A stretch of 16,598 bases of DNA, from NCBI GenBank assembly GCA_039934635.1, contig JBDTLT010000112.1, positions 1 through 16,598 on the forward strand. The letters are read 5' to 3'. The notes under the pieces are model-generated. The model saw only the letters and a list, made by a program, of their open reading frames with translations. It made no database searches and had not been told where the DNA came from. The DNA comes from DATLFA01 sp039934635 (GTDB lineage: Bacteria; Actinomycetota; Acidimicrobiia; Acidimicrobiales; WLNW01). The translations under genes and the position numbers were made by a program. Below are positions 12,764-16,598 of this stretch, in pieces. How positions within the stretch are numbered: position 1 is the stretch's first letter; every line of letters starts with the position of its first letter.

Positions 12764-13633
12764 ATGGGCCTTCCCGAACCTCCACCAATCGGCACCGCCG
12801 CGCTCGCGCCCGGCACCTTCGACGGTCAAGTCGTCATCGTCACCGGTGGAGGCACGGGTCTCGGCAAGGCGATCGCCACCGAATTCGGCCGCCTCGGCGC
12901 CCGGGTCGCCATCGCCTCGCGCAAGCCCGATCACCTCGAGGCCGGCCTGTCCGCATTGAGCGATATCGGTGCCGACGTCATGGCCGTCGCGTGCGACATT
13001 CGTGACCCCGACCAGATCGCGAAGTGCTTCGACGAGATCGAGGCGCAGTGGCAGCTGCCGTCGGTGCTCGTGAACAACGCGGCAGCCAACTTTCCCGTGC
13101 CGGCCGAGGACATGTCGCCCAACGCGTGGCGCACCGTCATCGACATCACGCTCAACGGCACCTTCATGATGTCGCGAGAGTTCGCCCGCCGGCATCTTGC
13201 GATAGGTGCTCCAGGATCGATCATCAACGTCGGCGCCACCTACGCATGGACCGGTGGTCCCGGCTTCGCGCACAGCGCGGCGGCCAAGGCCGGCATCAAG
13301 AACATGACCGAGACGCTCGCTGTCGAGTGGGGGCCGTACGGCATCCAGATCAACGGACTGGTGCCGGGGCTGTTCCCGCACGAGGACATGACTGCCGACA
13401 TCTTGTCGAATCTCGATCGTACGAGCGAGAAAGATGTGTGCCAGCCGGCGCTGCGCGTCGGTCGCACCCGTGAGCTCGGTTGGGCCGCGACATTCCTGGC
13501 GTCGCCGTACGCTCGATTCATCAGCGGCCACACGCTCGTTGTCGACGGCGCCAACTGGCAGCGGCGCCACATGACGATGCCGCCCGTCGTGACCATCCGC
13601 GATCAGATGGGCCGCGGTCCCTTCACGCTCTAG
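12764..13633 (+). CDS. SDR-family oxidoreductase, 2,4-dienoyl-CoA reductase-like
   Basis: A 289-residue NAD(P)-dependent Rossmann-fold enzyme. The cofactor loop is TGGGTGLG (27-34) and the structural motif is NNAAANF (104-110). SPNAWRTVIDITLNGTF (118-134) carries the conserved Asn131. The active site follows the dienoyl-CoA reductase pattern, not the standard SDR one. The YxxxK Tyr is replaced by Ser171 (SAAAK, Lys175), while a Tyr eleven residues earlier (Tyr160 in GATYAWTG) matches the catalytic Tyr of mammalian DECR. The family reduces 2,4-dienoyl-CoA esters in beta-oxidation of unsaturated acyl chains; that substrate is likely here but not proven. The ATG at 12764 is preferred over 12725 on promoter spacing. 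It is divergent from the HD-GYP gene and convergent with the AEC carrier (31 bp between stops, no clear terminator). Confidence 0.88.
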   Translation: MGLPEPPPIGTAALAPGTFDGQVVIVTGGGTGLGKAIATEFGRLGARVAIASRKPDHLEAGLSALSDIGADVMAVACDIRDPDQIAKCFDEIEAQWQLPSVLVNNAAANFPVPAEDMSPNAWRTVIDITLNGTFMMSREFARRHLAIGAPGSIINVGATYAWTGGPGFAHSAAAKAGIKNMTETLAVEWGPYGIQINGLVPGLFPHEDMTADILSNLDRTSEKDVCQPALRVGRTRELGWAATFLASPYARFISGHTLVVDGANWQRRHMTMPPVVTIRDQMGRGPFTL

Positions 13634-13664
13634 CCCGGCGCCGAACAGCCGTAACAGATGCGCG

Positions 13665-14567
13665 TCAACGCAGCAGGGTGATCAGCACGGTCAACGACGC
13701 GATCGACAGGATCGTCGTCAAGACGACGTTGCGCACCGCAAGCTCGGGGCGTGCGTCGAGCTCGGTCGCGAGGATCGTCGTCATCACCGCAGTGGGCATT
13801 CCGGCCATCATGATCGACGTGCGCTCGGGGATACCTTCGAGGCCCACGAGGATCGCCAACGGCCACGCGGCGAGTGGACCGATGAGCAAACGATTGACAC
13901 TCGTCGCCAACGGTTCGGCGAGATCGTCGAGTCGGGGCCGCCGGAACTGCAGCCCCAGCACGACGAGCATGCACGGGATCGACGCGTCGGCGAGTGTCAC
14001 CGTCGACTCTCGGAGCAGTGTCGGTAGATCGATGTTGGCGATGTTGACCAACGCGCCGAGGGCCGCGGCGTAGATCGACGGATAGCGCAGCGGCGCGAGT
14101 GCCGCTCGTGCGCCGGTGTGCGTGCCGCGCGCCCACGCACCCAGCGCGATGCCCGCCGATGACCACAGCACCACACCGGTCACGAACATGACCACCGCGA
14201 TCGCCAAGCCGGTTTCGCCGAAGGCCAGCCGCGCCATCGGCAAGCCCATGTTGCCTTGGTTGACGACGCACGCCGCGAGTACCGCGGACGCGCGCGTGCG
14301 GCGGTCGGAATGGCGCACGCTCGACCAGATCGAGGCGACGATCGCGTTGACGGCGAACACGCCGACCGAAACGGCGATCAATCGTCCGATGTCGCCGCCC
14401 GAGAGCTCGATGTCCGAGATCGAGGTGAAGACGAGGCACGGCGAAAACAGATAGAAGACGGCCTTCGACAGCGTGTCGGTCGAGAACCCGAGGCGTTTGC
14501 CGACGATGCCGCCGACGGCCGCGACGAGCAGCACCGGTAGCACGACTTCGAATAGGACATCGCCCAT
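13665..14567 (-). CDS. AEC-family transporter (auxin efflux carrier-like permease)
   Basis: A 300-residue inner-membrane carrier with about ten hydrophobic segments in two repeated halves, the usual AEC layout. Recognisable motifs are LFEVVLPVLLVAAVGGIVGKRLGF (5-28), the conserved crossover NQGNMGLPMARLAFGETGLAIAVV (103-126), and in the second half SIPCMLVVLGLQ and the broken helix MMAGMPTAVMTTILATEL. Bacterial members transport organic acids such as malate or malonate; the substrate here is unknown. The ATG at 14567 follows the cupin stop by 22 bp on the same strand, so cupin and carrier probably form an operon and may handle the same compound. Confidence 0.9.
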   Translation of the reverse strand: MGDVLFEVVLPVLLVAAVGGIVGKRLGFSTDTLSKAVFYLFSPCLVFTSISDIELSGGDIGRLIAVSVGVFAVNAIVASIWSSVRHSDRRTRASAVLAACVVNQGNMGLPMARLAFGETGLAIAVVMFVTGVVLWSSAGIALGAWARGTHTGARAALAPLRYPSIYAAALGALVNIANIDLPTLLRESTVTLADASIPCMLVVLGLQFRRPRLDDLAEPLATSVNRLLIGPLAAWPLAILVGLEGIPERTSIMMAGMPTAVMTTILATELDARPELAVRNVVLTTILSIASLTVLITLLR

Positions 14568-14589
14568 GTCGTGGTTGGCCGAACCTCGG

Positions 14590-15159
14590 TCAGCTGAACC
14601 GGTCGCCGGTACCGAACTTGTCCCGAGCGTGTGGCGGCGGGGTGAACGGCGGGTTCGGCAGGCGCACGTGCTTGTTGTCGGACAGCAGTTGGTTGTAGCC
14701 CGGCTTGTCGACCGAGACCGGTTCGGGCGTGTCGAGCCACGTCTCGAACAGCAGGCAGCCCTGGGTCGCGTCGGCGATCAGCGGACCGAACACCGCGCCT
14801 TCTTCGAGCACGATGAGGGTGCCACGCGGGCACGGGTACTCACCGCACGCGAGTTCGCCCTCGAGGACGTAGATGAGGTGATCGCTGCGGTGGGCGTGGC
14901 GTTCGATGATCATCCCGGGGTCGTAGCGACCGAGCACGACCATGCGCTGGCCGGTCCATTCGATGAACTTCTCGTGCACCGACCGGCGTTGTCCGGTCTC
15001 GACGTGTTGCTGGGCGATCACCTCGGTCCACGGGACCGCCGCCTCGTGCACGATCGCCAGTCGCGGTTGATGGTTGTGAGGTCGACCGGTGTCGGCCGAC
15101 GCGCACCGGGCCACCTCTTCACCGTCGACGGTGATGATCGTGCAGGCATCGTCGCTCAT
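14590..15159 (-). CDS. Cupin-domain protein
   Basis: A 189-residue protein with a single cupin beta-barrel in its central part (about 75-140). The first cupin motif reads GMIIERHAHRSDHLIYVLEGEL, with His88, His90 and His94 as probable metal ligands; the third takes the place usually held by Glu. The second motif RGTLIVLEEGAVFGPL (112-127) lacks the usual His, so metal binding may rest on three His residues. A Pro-rich tail follows (168-179). The start at 15159 is chosen because TGGGAGA (15164-15170) is placed for it; an upstream GTG at 15171 adds only four residues. It lies upstream of the AEC carrier in a likely two-gene operon. Function could be an isomerase, dioxygenase-like enzyme or ligand-binding protein; nothing decides. 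Confidence 0.8.
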   Translation of the reverse strand: MSDDACTIITVDGEEVARCASADTGRPHNHQPRLAIVHEAAVPWTEVIAQQHVETGQRRSVHEKFIEWTGQRMVVLGRYDPGMIIERHAHRSDHLIYVLEGELACGEYPCPRGTLIVLEEGAVFGPLIADATQGCLLFETWLDTPEPVSVDKPGYNQLLSDNKHVRLPNPPFTPPPHARDKFGTGDRFS

Positions 15160-15220
15160 TGGTTCTCCCACGTGGTGGTCCCGCGCGTTCTCTCACGCCC
15201 TGGCTGGGTCGCAGCGAGGG

Positions 15221-15226
15221 TAGCCT
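15221..15226 (+). promoter_or_regulatory. Possible -10 box of the second amidohydrolase gene
   Basis: TAGCCT fits TANNNT and lies 60 bp before the ATG at 15287. It would give a leader of about 50 nt containing repeat copy D and the AGGGGA ribosome site. No convincing -35 is seen. Confidence 0.4.
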
Positions 15227-15244
15227 GTCCCGTAGAGCATGAAG

Positions 15245-15275
15245 AGAGCCTGAGCGGCCCTTTTCAGAGCGGGAA
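15245..15275 (+). repeat. Short intergenic repeat, copy D, upstream of the second amidohydrolase
   Basis: Reading with the gene: AGAGCC-TGAGC-GGCCCT (one mismatch in the stem), then TTTCAGAGCGGGAA. GAGCGG occurs twice, 15 bp apart. It ends 11 bp before the ATG, between the possible -10 box and the ribosome site, as copies A and C do for their genes. Confidence 0.66.
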
Positions 15276-15286
15276 GCAGGGGAACG

Positions 15287-16598
15287 ATGTACGACCTGAT
15301 CGTGCGCAATGGCACCATCGTCGACGGTACGGGGGCACCCGCGACGGTCGGTGATATCGGCGTCAAGGACGGACGCATTGCCCACGTCGGTGGACGCATC
15401 TATGCCGACGCGATCGAAGTCATCGACGCCGCGGGCCGCATCGTCACGCCCGGCTTCGTCGACATTCACACGCATTACGACGGCCAAGTCACGTGGGACC
15501 CGCTGCTCGAACCGTCCACACTTCACGGCGTCACCACACTCGTCATGGGCAACTGTGGCGTGGGCTTCGCGCCCGTACGTCCGGGCTCCGAAGCGTGGCT
15601 GATCCAATTGATGGAGGGTGTCGAGGACATCCCGGGGGCGGCCCTCGCCGAGGGCATGCAGTGGGAGTGGGAGAGCTTCACCGAGTACCTCGATGTGCTC
15701 GAACGCAAGCCGCTGTCGATCGACATCGGTGCGCAAGTCCCGCATGGCGCGGTGCGCGCGTATGTGATGGGCGAGCGGGGCGCGCGTAATGAAGTTGCCA
15801 CCGCCGAAGACATCGCCGCCATGCGCGACATCGTGCGCGAGGCCATCGACGCCGGAGCGTTGGGCTTCTCCACGTCGCGCACCCTTGCGCATCGGGCCAA
15901 AGACGGTGTACCCGTGCCGGGCACATTCGCCGGCGAAGCCGAGTTGTTCGGCATCGCCGACGCCCTACGCGATGCCGGTGCCGGCATCTACGAGCTCGTT
16001 CCCCTCGGCGCGGTCGGCGAAGATCTCGATGCGCCGATGCGCGAGGTCGAGTTGATGTCGCGCCTCGCCGCGTACACCGGTCTGCCGGTGACGTTCGCAC
16101 TGACACAGGTAGACAACGCGCCCGAGCTATGGCGCGACCAGATGCAAGCGTCGCTGCGCGCGCTCGATGCCGGCCATCGTCTGCATCCGCAATACGCGTC
16201 GCGTCCCGCGGGTGTCCTGGTCGGCCTTCATTCGCAACTCGGCTTCGGCGGTCGCCCCGCCTTCGACGAGATCGCGCACCTTCCGCTCGCCGAGCGCGTG
16301 GCCGAACTGCAAACGCCGGCGCGTAAGAAGCGCATTCTCGCGGAGCGGGCGCGGAGCACCAGCGACTTCATCGACAAGATGCGCTCGCGGTTCGACCGCA
16401 TGTACGTGCTCGGCGATCCCGTCGACTACGAGCCGGGCCCCGAGCTGTCGATCGCCACGATCGCGCAGCGCGACGGCGTCGATCTCGAATCGAAGTTCTA
16501 TGACTTGTTGCTGGGCGATGAAGGCCGTGCGCTACTTCTCTATCCGGTGCTCAACTACAGCCACGGCAACGCCGATGCCACCTACGAGATGATGCAAC
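15287..16598 (+). CDS. D-aminoacylase-family amidohydrolase, second paralogue (3' end cut by window)
   Basis: An open frame of 437 residues that runs off the window without a stop; by comparison with its 566-residue relative at 1-1701 about 130 residues are missing. It starts MYDLIVRNGTIVDGTG and shows GFVDIHTHYDGQVTWDP (His61, His63), GNCGVGFAPVRPG (Cys90), a TFAGEAELFGIADALRDAGAGIYELV segment and LLYPVLNYSHGNADATYE near the edge. As in the first paralogue, the two later metal His residues of classical D-aminoacylases are not evident, and the Asp motif is beyond the window. An AGGGGA ribosome site (15278-15283) precedes the ATG. It is divergent from the cupin-AEC operon. It is clearly related to the first amidohydrolase but well diverged, so it is an old paralogue with probably different specificity. 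Confidence 0.9.
   Translation, partial: MYDLIVRNGTIVDGTGAPATVGDIGVKDGRIAHVGGRIYADAIEVIDAAGRIVTPGFVDIHTHYDGQVTWDPLLEPSTLHGVTTLVMGNCGVGFAPVRPGSEAWLIQLMEGVEDIPGAALAEGMQWEWESFTEYLDVLERKPLSIDIGAQVPHGAVRAYVMGERGARNEVATAEDIAAMRDIVREAIDAGALGFSTSRTLAHRAKDGVPVPGTFAGEAELFGIADALRDAGAGIYELVPLGAVGEDLDAPMREVELMSRLAAYTGLPVTFALTQVDNAPELWRDQMQASLRALDAGHRLHPQYASRPAGVLVGLHSQLGFGGRPAFDEIAHLPLAERVAELQTPARKKRILAERARSTSDFIDKMRSRFDRMYVLGDPVDYEPGPELSIATIAQRDGVDLESKFYDLLLGDEGRALLLYPVLNYSHGNADATYEMMQ

Noticed and set aside
1..16598. Mobile elements, CRISPR, phage or conjugation genes, tRNA or rRNA genes
   Set aside because: No transposase-like, integrase-like or spacer-repeat pattern was seen, and intergenic gaps are too short for tRNA-Sec. 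The only repeat family is the short hairpin repeat reported.

Overview
The window is dense and G+C-rich, with GTG and TTG starts, TANNNT -10 boxes and several apparently leaderless genes. The content (two D-aminoacylase-like amidohydrolases, a family III CoA-transferase, an HsaA-like flavoprotein, a dienoyl-CoA-reductase-like SDR, a ClpP paralogue, an HD-GYP protein) suggests an Actinomycetota chromosome. Acidimicrobiia (Ilumatobacter/Iamia type) is my best guess, but it is inference from overall character and not from a marker gene. No rRNA, tRNA, insertion sequence, phage gene or CRISPR array is visible. The longest stretch without a gene is about 140 bp.

Layout. 1-1701 (-) is a D-aminoacylase-family amidohydrolase, divergent from an alpha/beta hydrolase (1815-2489). 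A lone clpP (2506-3123, -) faces an SRPBCC gene, an ArsR-family repressor and an MFS transporter (3215-5179, +) across an intergenic region with two matching inverted repeats, probably the ArsR operators. The transporter's 3' end overlaps that of a flavin-dependent hydroxylase/acyl-CoA-dehydrogenase-like gene (5131-6279, -). That gene is translationally coupled to a molybdopterin/4Fe-4S oxidoreductase (6276-8315, -). Divergent from it is the most notable gene, 8367-8855 (+): a peroxiredoxin-like protein whose catalytic Cys codon is an in-frame TGA, followed by a SECIS-like hairpin. Next come a family III CoA-transferase (8874-10088, -), a low-molecular-weight phosphatase (10220-10753, +), a membrane HD-GYP protein with a Pro/Thr stalk and Ig-like tip (10769-12622, -), an SDR (12764-13633, +), an AEC-family carrier (13665-14567, -), a cupin (14590-15159, -), and a second amidohydrolase (15287 to the window end, +), which is cut by the window edge.

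How the parts fit. Many genes look catabolic: amidohydrolases, CoA-transferase, SDR, flavin hydroxylase, hydrolase, cupin, and two carriers that could move organic acids or drugs. A short repeat with a GGCC-GCTCR-GGCC core lies just before the start codons of both amidohydrolases and the CoA-transferase, in the same orientation relative to each gene. A fourth copy lies between convergent genes. The three genes may therefore share control at the DNA or mRNA-leader level. The ArsR/SRPBCC/MFS/ClpP block looks like a separate stress- or ligand-responsive unit. The selenoprotein implies that the host genome encodes selA, selB, selC and selD elsewhere; none is in this window.
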